Shown: piece after piece, positions 26,575-34,970 of the stretch
How positions within the stretch are numbered: the stretch's first letter is position 1
Layout: each line of letters starts with the position of its first letter
From: Ketobacter sp963922875
GTDB lineage: Bacteria > Pseudomonadota > Gammaproteobacteria > Pseudomonadales > Ketobacteraceae
DNA: 64,000 nt
Assembly (NCBI GenBank): GCA_963922875.1
Contig: CAWUJH010000002.1
Span: forward strand, 62,001 to 126,000
Reading direction: 5' to 3'
Translations under genes and position numbers: made by a program
The notes under the pieces: model-generated
Databases searched by the model: none
The model's input: only the letters and a program-made list of their open reading frames with translations
Told to the model about the DNA's origin: nothing

Positions 26575-27810
26575 ATGTTTAGACCCATCTCTTTGTTTGT
26601 TGGTTTGCGCTATACGCGAGCCAAAAGACGTAATCATTTTATTTCTTTTATATCAATGACTTCCATTGTGGGGTTAACCCTTGGCGTCATGGTCTTGATT
26701 CTTGTGTTGTCGGTGATGAACGGCTTCGATCGGGAGTTGCAACGGCGCATACTGGGCATGGTTCCGCAGGCCAGTGTATTAGGTTATCAGCCCATTGAGC
26801 CGTGGCCCGAAATTGTCGATCAGGCGAATGAGCACCCAGGAGTTCTAGGGGCAGCGCCTTTTATTCAATTGCAGGGTCTGTTAAGTAACAAAGGCACAGT
26901 GGACAGCGCTTTTATTAATGGTATTCACCCCGACTACGAGGCGCAGGTCTCAATCCTCAGCAAACACATGGTGATGGGTCAGGTCACTGATTTAGAGCCA
27001 GGTGCCTTTAACATCATTTTGGGCAGTGCGTTAGCCCGTAAACTGGGCGTGGTGGTTGGGGATAAAGTCACTTTGGTCATGCCAGAGGCTGCACTAACCC
27101 CAGCCGGGGTTATTCCTCGTTTTAAGCGTTTTGTGGTGAGCGGTATATTCCGGGTTGGGGCGGAGCTTGATGGTATGGTGGGTTATATCCATCTGGAAGA
27201 CGCTGCCATATTAGCGCGTATGAAAGGCAAGGTCACAGGTGTGCGGCTTAAAGTGAATAATTTGTTCGACGCTGGTGAGATCGCCTGGGATATTGTGAAC
27301 AATTTGGATGGCCGCTATTACGCATCGGACTGGACCCGAACCCATGGCACCTTATTTCAAGCTATAAAGATGGAAAAAGCCATGATGACACTGTTGTTGT
27401 TGCTTATTGTTGCTGTGGCGGCGTTCAACATCGTGTCTAGTTTGGTGATGGCGGTTACGGATAAACAGTCGGACATTGCAATTTTGCGAACTCTGGGTGC
27501 ATCGCCGAGCACTATTATGGGTGTTTTTATGGTGCAGGGATGCCTGATTGGCGTAATTGGGACGTCCTTGGGAACGGTACTAGGTATTGTGTCGGCCCTC
27601 AACATCAGTGAGTTTGCTTTGTGGCTGGAGGGCGCATTACACACCCGTTTGTTTGATCAGTATTTCGTCAATTACTTGCCCTCTGAATTGCGTTGGGGAA
27701 ATGTGGCTTTTGTCAGTGGTGTAGGGTTTGTGATGAGCTTTCTGGCTACGCTATACCCGGCATATCGAGCTTCAAAAGTACAACCAGCGGAGGCGCTACG
27801 CTATGAGTAA
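26575..27810 (+). CDS. lolC: Lipoprotein-releasing ABC transporter permease (LolC/LolE/LolF type)
   Basis: Inner-membrane permease that, with the LolD ATPase, extracts mature lipoproteins and hands them to periplasmic LolA. The MacB/FtsX-like topology is clear: helix 1 near residue 25 (FISFISMTSIVGLTLGVMVL), a periplasmic domain of about 220 residues, then three C-terminal helices starting at LLLLIVAVAAFNIVSSLVMA, with IAILRTLGASPSTIMGVFM between. ATG 26575 (MFRPISLFVGLRY) is chosen by family resemblance; ATG 26566 is in frame. It overlaps lolD by 8 bases. Only one permease gene is present here. Confidence 0.93.
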   Translation: MFRPISLFVGLRYTRAKRRNHFISFISMTSIVGLTLGVMVLILVLSVMNGFDRELQRRILGMVPQASVLGYQPIEPWPEIVDQANEHPGVLGAAPFIQLQGLLSNKGTVDSAFINGIHPDYEAQVSILSKHMVMGQVTDLEPGAFNIILGSALARKLGVVVGDKVTLVMPEAALTPAGVIPRFKRFVVSGIFRVGAELDGMVGYIHLEDAAILARMKGKVTGVRLKVNNLFDAGEIAWDIVNNLDGRYYASDWTRTHGTLFQAIKMEKAMMTLLLLLIVAVAAFNIVSSLVMAVTDKQSDIAILRTLGASPSTIMGVFMVQGCLIGVIGTSLGTVLGIVSALNISEFALWLEGALHTRLFDQYFVNYLPSELRWGNVAFVSGVGFVMSFLATLYPAYRASKVQPAEALRYE

Positions 27811-28498
27811 AGTGGTGCTTGAATGCCGTGATCTTAGCAAGAATTTTGAGCAGGGCCCTGAGCGAGTTGAAGTGCTTAAATCCGTCAACTTTACTTTGTA
27901 TGAAGGGGAGTTTGTCTCCATTATTGGCAACTCCGGATCAGGCAAAACCACATTGCTCCATATGCTGGGCGGTTTGGACACGCCCTCTCATGGAGATGTG
28001 TTTATAAACGGCCAAAAATTCAGTGCGCTCAATGACAAACAACGGGGCAAAATACGCAACAAAAGCATCGGTTTTGTTTATCAGTTCCATCATTTATTAC
28101 CTGAATTTACGGCTCTGGAAAACGTTTGTATGCCCCTGCTTATTGGCAACGAATCACTTAAGTCTGTGCGAATTCGCGGTGCAGAGATGTTAGACAAAGT
28201 AGGCTTGTCTCACCGTTTGAAGCATAAGCCAGCCGAACTTTCCGGAGGGGAGCGGCAGCGAGTGGCTATTGCCCGCGCTATGGTGACTCAGCCTGCGTGC
28301 ATACTAGCCGACGAGCCCACGGGCAATTTGGATGTCCATACGGCCCACTCGATACAGGAATTGATGCACGAACTCAATGAAAGTTTGCGGACATCTTTTA
28401 TTATCGTGACTCATGACTTAAGTTTTACCCAGCAGGTAAACCGGGTTGTAAAAATGGAAGATGGTCGCCTTATGAGCCATGAAACCGGGGGTGTCTAG
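27803..28498 (+). CDS. lolD: Lipoprotein-releasing ABC transporter ATPase
   Basis: ATPase subunit of the Lol exporter, 231 residues. It has Walker A GNSGSGKTTLLHMLGGLD, Q-loop FVYQFHHLLPEFTALENVCM (the Lol-specific H-H-L-L-P-E-F), signature LSGGERQRVAIARA, Walker B CILADEPTGNLD and switch His IIVTHD. The ATG lies inside the permease stop region (ATGAGTAA), so translation is coupled. The 3' end overlaps the convergent DUF2062 gene by 4 bases. Confidence 0.96.
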   Translation: MSKVVLECRDLSKNFEQGPERVEVLKSVNFTLYEGEFVSIIGNSGSGKTTLLHMLGGLDTPSHGDVFINGQKFSALNDKQRGKIRNKSIGFVYQFHHLLPEFTALENVCMPLLIGNESLKSVRIRGAEMLDKVGLSHRLKHKPAELSGGERQRVAIARAMVTQPACILADEPTGNLDVHTAHSIQELMHELNESLRTSFIIVTHDLSFTQQVNRVVKMEDGRLMSHETGGV

Positions 28499-29070
28499 TG
28501 ATGAGAGTGTTGGCTTTTCTTATGCCGCTTTTCCCGACGATGCTTCCAGGCACGATAAATGTGCAAACGCCATATTAGACGGATAGCCACATAGCTTAAC
28601 AATCCGGAAGTTAACCCCACAATCCCACAGCCAAGCAATAGCGGCGCAAGAGCACGCCAGCGTAAGCTGTTGAGTAAAGCCAAAAAGCCATCAAAGTCAT
28701 CTACGATCAATTTAATCTGCAATTGAATAGGGTTGCCACTATGATCAACCGGCACGCCTAAAATCCAGGTGCCTAATTCATAACAAAAATAATACAGCGG
28801 AATATAGGTGAAGGGATTACTGATCCAGGTGGAGCCAACCGCAATGGGTAAGTTTCCCCGGCAAAAAAAACAAATGAAGATAGCCACAAAAATTTGCACG
28901 GGTAGGGGAATAAAGGCCGAAAACACACCCGCAAAGACACCCGCTGAGACCGATCTCCGATTGAGATGCCAGAGATTGGGGTCTTTGATTCGGGGCCCTA
29001 GTTTTGCAATCCATCGATTACCCGTAATCGTATGGGGGGCAGGCATGTATTTCTTAAATATATTCTTCAA
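28495..29070 (-). CDS. DUF2062 membrane protein
   Basis: 191 residues. The DUF2062 core is seen in SVSAGVFAGVFSAFIPLPVQ, FCRGNLPIAVGSTWISNPFT and YIPLYYFCYELGTWILGVP. There are two to three membrane helices in the first 110 residues and one near residue 150. The C-terminal end is basic and His-rich (HRREKRHKKSQHSHH), a cytoplasmic tail. No biochemical function is established for the family. It converges on lolD with a 4-base overlap and diverges from comEC. Confidence 0.88.
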   Translation of the reverse strand: MKNIFKKYMPAPHTITGNRWIAKLGPRIKDPNLWHLNRRSVSAGVFAGVFSAFIPLPVQIFVAIFICFFCRGNLPIAVGSTWISNPFTYIPLYYFCYELGTWILGVPVDHSGNPIQLQIKLIVDDFDGFLALLNSLRWRALAPLLLGCGIVGLTSGLLSYVAIRLIWRLHIYRAWKHRREKRHKKSQHSHH

Positions 29071-29232
29071 ATTCGCTTATTACCCAATCCAAGCTAAGGC
29101 GCGCCTATTATGCCAGAAAGCTTGAATATCGCTAGTGTACCCAGTCTTTGTGGTTCTATTTAAAAATTCTGCTGTTGCCAGGGCTAATTGATGGTGTTGG
29201 TTAAGGAAGTATAGATACCAAGGAAAGGGTTG

Positions 29233-31488
29233 ATGTTGTTTAGATGGCTTATTTGGCTAATTCCTGGAGCGCTGACGCTGTCTTTTTTTCTATTGGCGCT
29301 GACGGAGTTTGATATAGCAATTGTTGCGTCTCTCGTCATGCTGTTAGCGTTAGTCATATGCATAGCCTTAATGTCCTGGGGGCATCGTTATAAAATAATA
29401 GTCATATTACTGGTCATTATTGTTACAGGTTTAGTCTGTGGTTTAGCCAAGCTCGCGCTTGAGCGCTTTAGTTATTGGGACGACTTAAGTAGTGAAGATC
29501 TTTATTGGCAAGGTAAAGTGGTTGATGTACCACGCAACGTATTTTTTGGGTACCAAGTTAAAATTGAATTGGAGTGTGTAGGCAGGAACAAGAACAAGTG
29601 CGATCAGTACCAAACTGGCCGGATCTGGCCAGTATATGTATTAATCAATAGTGACAAGAGTTGGCGGCCCAGGCCTGGCCAGCGCTGGCAATTTTTTGGC
29701 AGTGTTGCTGCAGTAGGTACAGATGTTCTGCCATGGGGATTTGACCGCCGGCGCTGGATGCTCGCTAACCATATAGTGGCCAATGTTAAATGGGACAAAA
29801 GTTTTCAGCCTATCTTGTTGTCCAGCCCAGCATTCTCTATTAATGAGCTGCGCTTTCAATTAAGTGAATACTTGGGTGAGAAGGGCAGGCTGGCAGGGAA
29901 AGATGGGTGGGTGATCTCCGCCTACCCTGTATTGTTGGCGCTACTCAATGGTGATCGCTCGTTAATGGGCCCGGAGCATTGGCGTTTGTTCAATGCCACT
30001 GGTACCACTCATCTGGTGGCCATTTCAGGCATGCACATAGGCCTGGTTGCAGGCTTTGTGGGGTTTGTGGGGTTTCACGGTTTGCGGCGTCGAGTTCGTC
30101 TTACCCTGGCTACACCGGCGCGCTATTACGCGGTGTTTATTGCGTTAGTGGCGGCCGTATTCTATGGCGCGCTGGCCGGATTTTCTTTGCCTACTCAACG
30201 GGCCTTGATCATGCTTATGGTGTATGGAGTGGGCCTGATGCTTGGCGGTGTAAGAGGTTTGTGGAGTGCGCTGTCTATTGCTTTTTTGGTGGTGGTGCTG
30301 TGGGATCCTGCAAGCGTGTTGAGTATGGGGTTGTGGTTGTCCTTTGGTGCTGTGTTTTTGATCCTTTGGCTGGTGGGTGCGCGCCCCATTGCTTCCCGTA
30401 AGTGGCTGCAATGGGGCGAGATTCAGCTCGGCCTTTTTCTGGGTTTAATCCCCATTTTATTGTGGCAAACCCAGGCCTTCTCCCTGGTGTCGCCCGTGAC
30501 CAATCTAATTGCTATCCCTTGGGTTACCTGTGTTGTAGTACCGCTGGCCTTGGTGTGGTTTGTGGCTTGGTGGATTCTAGGGTCTAGTGCAGACATTTTG
30601 CTGGAATTAGTACTGTACTCCATTCGTGGGCTCATTGGGTTTTTGGACTATTTTGGCCAGCTAAACTGGGCCAGCTGGTGGGGACGGGTTGATTCAGGCG
30701 TTGCTGTGTTGCTGGCCATGGTTGGAGCAATTTGGATGCTGACGCCGGGCTTGCCAAGCCGCTGGTTAGCCCCGGTGCTTTTTTTCCCGCTATTCATCAT
30801 GCCTTCTTTTAATAATGGTGTTTATCTATGGGCGGAAAACACGTCGCCTTGGTTAATAGTGCATCAACCCAATAAAACAATTATTGTCGCCAAGTCTTAC
30901 TGGCCAAAGATTATACCGCCATGGCAAGAACAGTTATTACGCTACTGGGGTATTGGCTTCAATGAACGACGCTTGCAATTGCAGAGTACTGGCGCGCTGT
31001 GGAGCGCGAAATCCTGGGTTATGGTGGAACTTGATCATGACATGGATCGTTTAAAGCAACGCCGGGTAACCAAAATTCAATTTACGGATTTATGTGATCC
31101 TGGTACACCCAATAAGCTAGTGGGGCCTGCGAGCTTGGCATTGAATATCTACCGTCATCCGACTTACAGCCGCCATTGCGCCGTCAAAGTGACTTATCAG
31201 CAACAATGCTGGATGCTTTGGCCTACCACCAGTATTCGCTCCCAGGCGTATCTCCTGAAGCGTCACAAGGCACAACTCTCCTGCGACCATTTGTTGCTGG
31301 TACCAGCTCGTAGCCAGGTTTTTGATACGGGTATTATCAACCAACAACTAACTGGCACCGAATTTATTACCGTAGGTGAACTAACGGTGCCGTTGCGAGA
31401 AGTGGTAGAGACCCAAGGTTTGCAGCTAACACTTATGGCGCGGGGGCAATATAGGTTTTACGGAGATGAACCACAGAGCCTAGAATAA
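29233..31488 (+). CDS. comEC: ComEC/Rec2 DNA-uptake channel protein with degenerate C-terminal domain
   Basis: Inner-membrane channel for single-stranded DNA uptake in transformation. The N-terminal part has three helices and a DUF4131-like OB segment. The Competence core is clear: ATGTTHLVAISGMHIGLVAG, LAGFSLPTQRALIMLMVY and several more helices to about residue 515. The last 230 residues hold the place of the metallo-beta-lactamase-like domain, but its hallmarks (D-V-G-Q-G and S-H-x-D-x-D-H-x-G-G) are absent. Total length, about 751, is normal, so this is decay of the motif rather than truncation. ATG 29233 has AGGA eight bases upstream. Confidence 0.9.
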   Translation: MLFRWLIWLIPGALTLSFFLLALTEFDIAIVASLVMLLALVICIALMSWGHRYKIIVILLVIIVTGLVCGLAKLALERFSYWDDLSSEDLYWQGKVVDVPRNVFFGYQVKIELECVGRNKNKCDQYQTGRIWPVYVLINSDKSWRPRPGQRWQFFGSVAAVGTDVLPWGFDRRRWMLANHIVANVKWDKSFQPILLSSPAFSINELRFQLSEYLGEKGRLAGKDGWVISAYPVLLALLNGDRSLMGPEHWRLFNATGTTHLVAISGMHIGLVAGFVGFVGFHGLRRRVRLTLATPARYYAVFIALVAAVFYGALAGFSLPTQRALIMLMVYGVGLMLGGVRGLWSALSIAFLVVVLWDPASVLSMGLWLSFGAVFLILWLVGARPIASRKWLQWGEIQLGLFLGLIPILLWQTQAFSLVSPVTNLIAIPWVTCVVVPLALVWFVAWWILGSSADILLELVLYSIRGLIGFLDYFGQLNWASWWGRVDSGVAVLLAMVGAIWMLTPGLPSRWLAPVLFFPLFIMPSFNNGVYLWAENTSPWLIVHQPNKTIIVAKSYWPKIIPPWQEQLLRYWGIGFNERRLQLQSTGALWSAKSWVMVELDHDMDRLKQRRVTKIQFTDLCDPGTPNKLVGPASLALNIYRHPTYSRHCAVKVTYQQQCWMLWPTTSIRSQAYLLKRHKAQLSCDHLLLVPARSQVFDTGIINQQLTGTEFITVGELTVPLREVVETQGLQLTLMARGQYRFYGDEPQSLE

Positions 31489-31578
31489 AATCAAGCCGTG
31501 ATGAGCGACTTGTCACTGCAGAACGTCCAATAATCAGTTAGAATTTCGCAGGATTCAAGTTTTGGGAGAATATACAGA

Positions 31579-32220
31579 GTGCGAGTACTTGATTTAATTT
31601 TGGCAGGGGGCTGGGTAATGGTCCCAATACTCCTGTGTTCAGTGGTTGCACTGGCTATTATTGCTGAGCGCTTGTGGGCCTTGAGAGTCAATAAAATATC
31701 GCCTAGAAATCTAATTCAGGACGTTTGGAGCCGGGTTAAGAATTCGCAAATGGATGGCCGTAAAGTTAAAGAATTAAGAGAGTCATCGCCCTTGGGTCGT
31801 ATATTGGCCACTGGATTGATCAATGCCAAACATGGCCGTGAAATCATGAAAGAAGCCATTATTGATACGGCTACTCATGAAATTCATGAAATGAGTCGGT
31901 TTTTGAATTTACTGGGATCCGTTGCCGCCTTAGCACCTTTGCTCGGATTGTTGGGAACCGTGCTCGGTATGATTCGAGTATTTAATGCCATTGTGCTGGA
32001 GGGTTCCGGCAATGCCGCCATTCTGGCTGGTGGTATTTCAGAGGCGCTATATACTACAGCCGCTGGTTTAGTGGTGGCGATTCCGGCGTTATTTTTTCAT
32101 CGTTTTTTTAGTCGTCGCATCGATGAAATTGCCGTGCTGATGGAACAGGATGCCGTCAAGCTTGTGGATAGCATTCATGGTGATAGAGAAGTGGAACCCA
32201 GCGAGGCAAGGCAGCGGTGA
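31579..32220 (+). CDS. exbB: ExbB/TolQ-family proton channel subunit
   Basis: MotA/TolQ/ExbB family, 213 residues, three transmembrane helices (about 8-30, 105-130 and 150-175). The conserved core is LLGLLGTVLGMIRVFNAI followed by ISEALYTTAAGLVVAIPALF, where the Thr/Ala-rich helix lines the proton path. With the ExbD-like partner it would energise an outer-membrane or cell-envelope process through a TonB-like protein not present here. GTG start. The stop overlaps the next start (GTGA). A pair of this type precedes lpxK in Pseudomonas. Confidence 0.92.
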   Translation: MRVLDLILAGGWVMVPILLCSVVALAIIAERLWALRVNKISPRNLIQDVWSRVKNSQMDGRKVKELRESSPLGRILATGLINAKHGREIMKEAIIDTATHEIHEMSRFLNLLGSVAALAPLLGLLGTVLGMIRVFNAIVLEGSGNAAILAGGISEALYTTAAGLVVAIPALFFHRFFSRRIDEIAVLMEQDAVKLVDSIHGDREVEPSEARQR

Positions 32221-32633
32221 AATTTCAGCGGCAACCGGTGGAAGAGGTTAATGTTAACTTGACGCCGCTTATAGATGTGGTGTTTTTGTTGCTCATATTT
32301 TTCATGGTCTCCACCACCTTCAATAAAGAGCGTGAACTCGCACTGGAGCTGCCTCAAGCAACGGCACAACCAGCAGCCGAGGACAGTAAAGCCATTCAGA
32401 TTGAAATCAATGCCGGTGGCGATTACGCCATTAATGGCAAAGTTCTGGTAAATCGGGATTCCGCTACACTTAAGCGCGCACTGGAGCAAGTGAGCGAAGG
32501 TGATACGGAATTACCGCTAATTATAACTGCAGATGCCAGCACTCCCCATCAGGCCGTGATAACCGTCATGGATATCTGTGGACAAATGGGCTTTGTCCGG
32601 TTACGTCTCACGACGCAACAGCTGACTCAGTAA
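32217..32633 (+). CDS. exbD: ExbD/TolR-family proton channel subunit
   Basis: 138 residues. One transmembrane helix carries the essential Asp: VNLTPLIDVVFLLLIFFMVS (Asp near residue 20). A periplasmic domain follows, with VLVNRDSATLKRALEQV and ITADASTPHQAVITVMDIC, typical of ExbD/TolR. It starts at a GTG that overlaps the exbB stop by 4 bases, so the two subunits are made together. It ends 52 bases before lpxK. Confidence 0.93.
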   Translation: MKFQRQPVEEVNVNLTPLIDVVFLLLIFFMVSTTFNKERELALELPQATAQPAAEDSKAIQIEINAGGDYAINGKVLVNRDSATLKRALEQVSEGDTELPLIITADASTPHQAVITVMDICGQMGFVRLRLTTQQLTQ

Positions 32634-32685
32634 TAGAATAACGCTTAAGGTAACAAACGATTGAGAGAACAATAGGAGTTCGCTT

Positions 32686-33705
32686 TTGCTGCACCGATGG
32701 TTAACAAGATTATGGTATGGCGGCGGCTTATTGGCGTATTTGTTGTGGCCATTGTCACTGCTTTTTCAGGGGTTGGTAAGTTGGCGCAGACAACAATATT
32801 TGGCCCACCGCCGAACCGTTTATCAAGCTCCGGTTCCGGTTATTGTGGTAGGTAATATATCAGTGGGGGGCACTGGAAAATCGCCGTTGGTAATCTGGCT
32901 AGTAGAGCAATTGCTGGAGCATGGCTACAGTCCTGGTGTCGTTAGCCGCGGCTATGGTGGCAATGCACCAAGTTATCCCCATCGCATTAAAAATGAGGAT
33001 GGCGCCCGAGAAGTGGGCGATGAGCCCTTAATGATTCATTTGCGCACCGGCGTGCCAGTGGTGGTGGATCCCAATAGATCGGCCGCGGTAAAATATCTAC
33101 TTAAGCACACCAATGTGGATGTGGTGATTAGCGATGATGGCTTGCAACACTATGGCTTGGGGCGCACCCTTGAAATAGCTGTAATTGATGGCGTGCGGGG
33201 TCTAGGAAATGGGTTATTGTTGCCCGCTGGCCCCTTGCGTGAGCCGCAGAAACGGCTGCAGGAAGTGGATATAATTGTGACCCACGGTAAGTCTGATCTC
33301 TCGATTTCAGAGCAGGTGAAACGCTTTGTCATGAATGTGGAGGCGGGTGCGCCGCAGCCGCTGAACGCTGTATCGAGCGCGTTGATGAATGGGCGTGATC
33401 TTGGCGTCTGCTACGCTGTAACGGGCATCGGTAATCCGCAGCGGTTTTTCCAAACCTTATCCGGTTTCAGTTACGATTACAAACCGCATGTTTTCCCTGA
33501 TCACCATCAATATACAGCGGCTGACCTTAAACCATTTATGGACGGATTTGTCCTGACCACTGAAAAAGATGCGGTTAAATTGCGCAGTTTTGAGGCGATT
33601 AAAGGGGCTTATATTCCTATATCAGCTAGGCTTCAGGATGGCTTAATCGATGTTATACTAAAGCGCTTGCAAGCCTTCAAAACTCAACCTCAATATCGAT
33701 ACTAA
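32686..33705 (+). CDS. lpxK: Tetraacyldisaccharide 4'-kinase
   Basis: Phosphorylates the 4' position of the lipid A disaccharide precursor at the inner-membrane surface. 339 residues with an N-terminal hydrophobic anchor and the P-loop VVGNISVGGTGKSPLVIWL. SRGYGG, DEPLMIH and ISDDGLQHYGLGR are the expected LpxK motifs. TTG 32686 is the start: AGGAG at 32674-32678 is seven bases upstream and the hydrophobic N-terminus requires it. kdsB follows after only 10 bases, leaving no room for the small ycaR/Trm112-like gene often found between them. Confidence 0.96.
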   Translation: MLHRWLTRLWYGGGLLAYLLWPLSLLFQGLVSWRRQQYLAHRRTVYQAPVPVIVVGNISVGGTGKSPLVIWLVEQLLEHGYSPGVVSRGYGGNAPSYPHRIKNEDGAREVGDEPLMIHLRTGVPVVVDPNRSAAVKYLLKHTNVDVVISDDGLQHYGLGRTLEIAVIDGVRGLGNGLLLPAGPLREPQKRLQEVDIIVTHGKSDLSISEQVKRFVMNVEAGAPQPLNAVSSALMNGRDLGVCYAVTGIGNPQRFFQTLSGFSYDYKPHVFPDHHQYTAADLKPFMDGFVLTTEKDAVKLRSFEAIKGAYIPISARLQDGLIDVILKRLQAFKTQPQYRY

Positions 33706-33715
33706 AGCAGGACAC

Positions 33716-34480
33716 ATGACGCCCTATCACATCATTATACCCGCGCGCTACGGTTCATCTCGATTGCCTGGAAAACCGCTACTGGATATTGCCGGTAAGC
33801 CGATGATTCAGCGGGTTTATGAACAGGCCTGCGGATCTGACGCTAAAAGCGTCACGATTGCCACTGATGATGAACGGATTGAAGCCGTCGCCACTGCATT
33901 TGGTGCCAAGGTAATCATGACCTCGCCAAGCCATGAATCCGGTACGGATCGGCTTCAAGAAGTGGTGTCGAAATTGGCGCTGAATAATCAAGAAATCGTG
34001 GTTAATGTGCAGGGCGATGAGCCATTGTTACCCTCAGAGTTAATTACTCAGGTCGCCACAAATCTGGCGTCTTCTGAGGCTGGCATTTCTACATTGTGCG
34101 AACCGATTCATGATATCACGACAGTGTTTGACCCTAATGCGGTGAAAGTCGTCATGGATAAAGTGGGTTATGCGCTTTATTTTAGTCGCGCCAGTATTCC
34201 CTTTAGTCGCGCCACTTATGGTAGTGACGGCGCTGAATTACCAGTATCAATGGCGGTCTACAGGCATGTTGGAATGTATGGCTATAGGGTGGGTTTGCTT
34301 CATGATTTTGTTCGCTGGGGTCCCTGTGAACTTGAGCGTACGGAGTCATTGGAGCAACTTCGCGCTATGTGGAACGGGGTCAAAATTCATGTGGCTGTGG
34401 CTGAAGTTTCGCCTCCAGCGGGTGTGGATACCGCTGCAGATTTGGAGCGAGTCCGGGAAATTTTCAACTCGTCTTTATGA
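33716..34480 (+). CDS. kdsB: 3-deoxy-manno-octulosonate cytidylyltransferase
   Basis: Activates KDO with CTP to CMP-KDO for lipopolysaccharide inner-core synthesis, in the cytosol. 254 residues, full length. Motifs are IIPARYGSSRLPGKPLLDI (CTP-binding loop), SHESGTDRLQEV, VNVQGDEPLLP and YFSRASIPFSR. It lies in an lpxK-kdsB-ptp-murB run of envelope genes on one strand. Certain. Confidence 0.97.
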   Translation: MTPYHIIIPARYGSSRLPGKPLLDIAGKPMIQRVYEQACGSDAKSVTIATDDERIEAVATAFGAKVIMTSPSHESGTDRLQEVVSKLALNNQEIVVNVQGDEPLLPSELITQVATNLASSEAGISTLCEPIHDITTVFDPNAVKVVMDKVGYALYFSRASIPFSRATYGSDGAELPVSMAVYRHVGMYGYRVGLLHDFVRWGPCELERTESLEQLRAMWNGVKIHVAVAEVSPPAGVDTAADLERVREIFNSSL

Positions 34481-34498
34481 TGAAGGTGGAATAACGCT

Positions 34499-34969
34499 GT
34501 GCAAAAAATATTGTTTGTGTGTATGGGTAATATTTGTCGCTCTCCTACTGCGGAAGCCGTGTTTCGAAGCAAATTGAAAGCACAGGGATTGGACAAACGG
34601 GTGAGTCACGATTCTTGTGGCACCATTGGATATCACGCTGGCAGTAAACCTGATCAGAGAGCTATGGACACGGCACAACAACGTGGCTACGCTATGAAGG
34701 ATTTGCGTGCCCGTCAATTGTGTCCTGAAGATTATGTCTCCTTTGATTTAATTCTGGCGATGGATAAATCCAATCTGAACCATATGTTGGAAGAAGCGCC
34801 ACCACAATACCATTCTAAAATTCAGTTGTTTCTTGATTATGGTCAGCTGGGAGTGAAAGAAGTTCCTGATCCATACTATGGTGGTCCGAAAGGGTTCGAA
34901 CGGGTTTTGGATTTAGTTGAAAATGCTTGCGATGGCTTAATTGATCGTCTAAAAAACGGATCAGTGTAA
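34499..34969 (+). CDS. Low-molecular-weight protein tyrosine phosphatase family
   Basis: 156 residues. The catalytic P-loop is VCMGNICRSPTAEAVF (C-x5-R-S) near the N-terminus, and the general-acid Asp is in VPDPYYGGPKGFERV. Start GTG 34499. Such enzymes often reverse tyrosine phosphorylation linked to polysaccharide export, but no kinase or wzx/wzy genes are nearby. The kdsB-ptp-murB arrangement is conserved in pseudomonads, so it may be carried with cell-wall genes for other reasons. Confidence 0.92.
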   Translation: MQKILFVCMGNICRSPTAEAVFRSKLKAQGLDKRVSHDSCGTIGYHAGSKPDQRAMDTAQQRGYAMKDLRARQLCPEDYVSFDLILAMDKSNLNHMLEEAPPQYHSKIQLFLDYGQLGVKEVPDPYYGGPKGFERVLDLVENACDGLIDRLKNGSV

Positions 34970-34970
34970 A

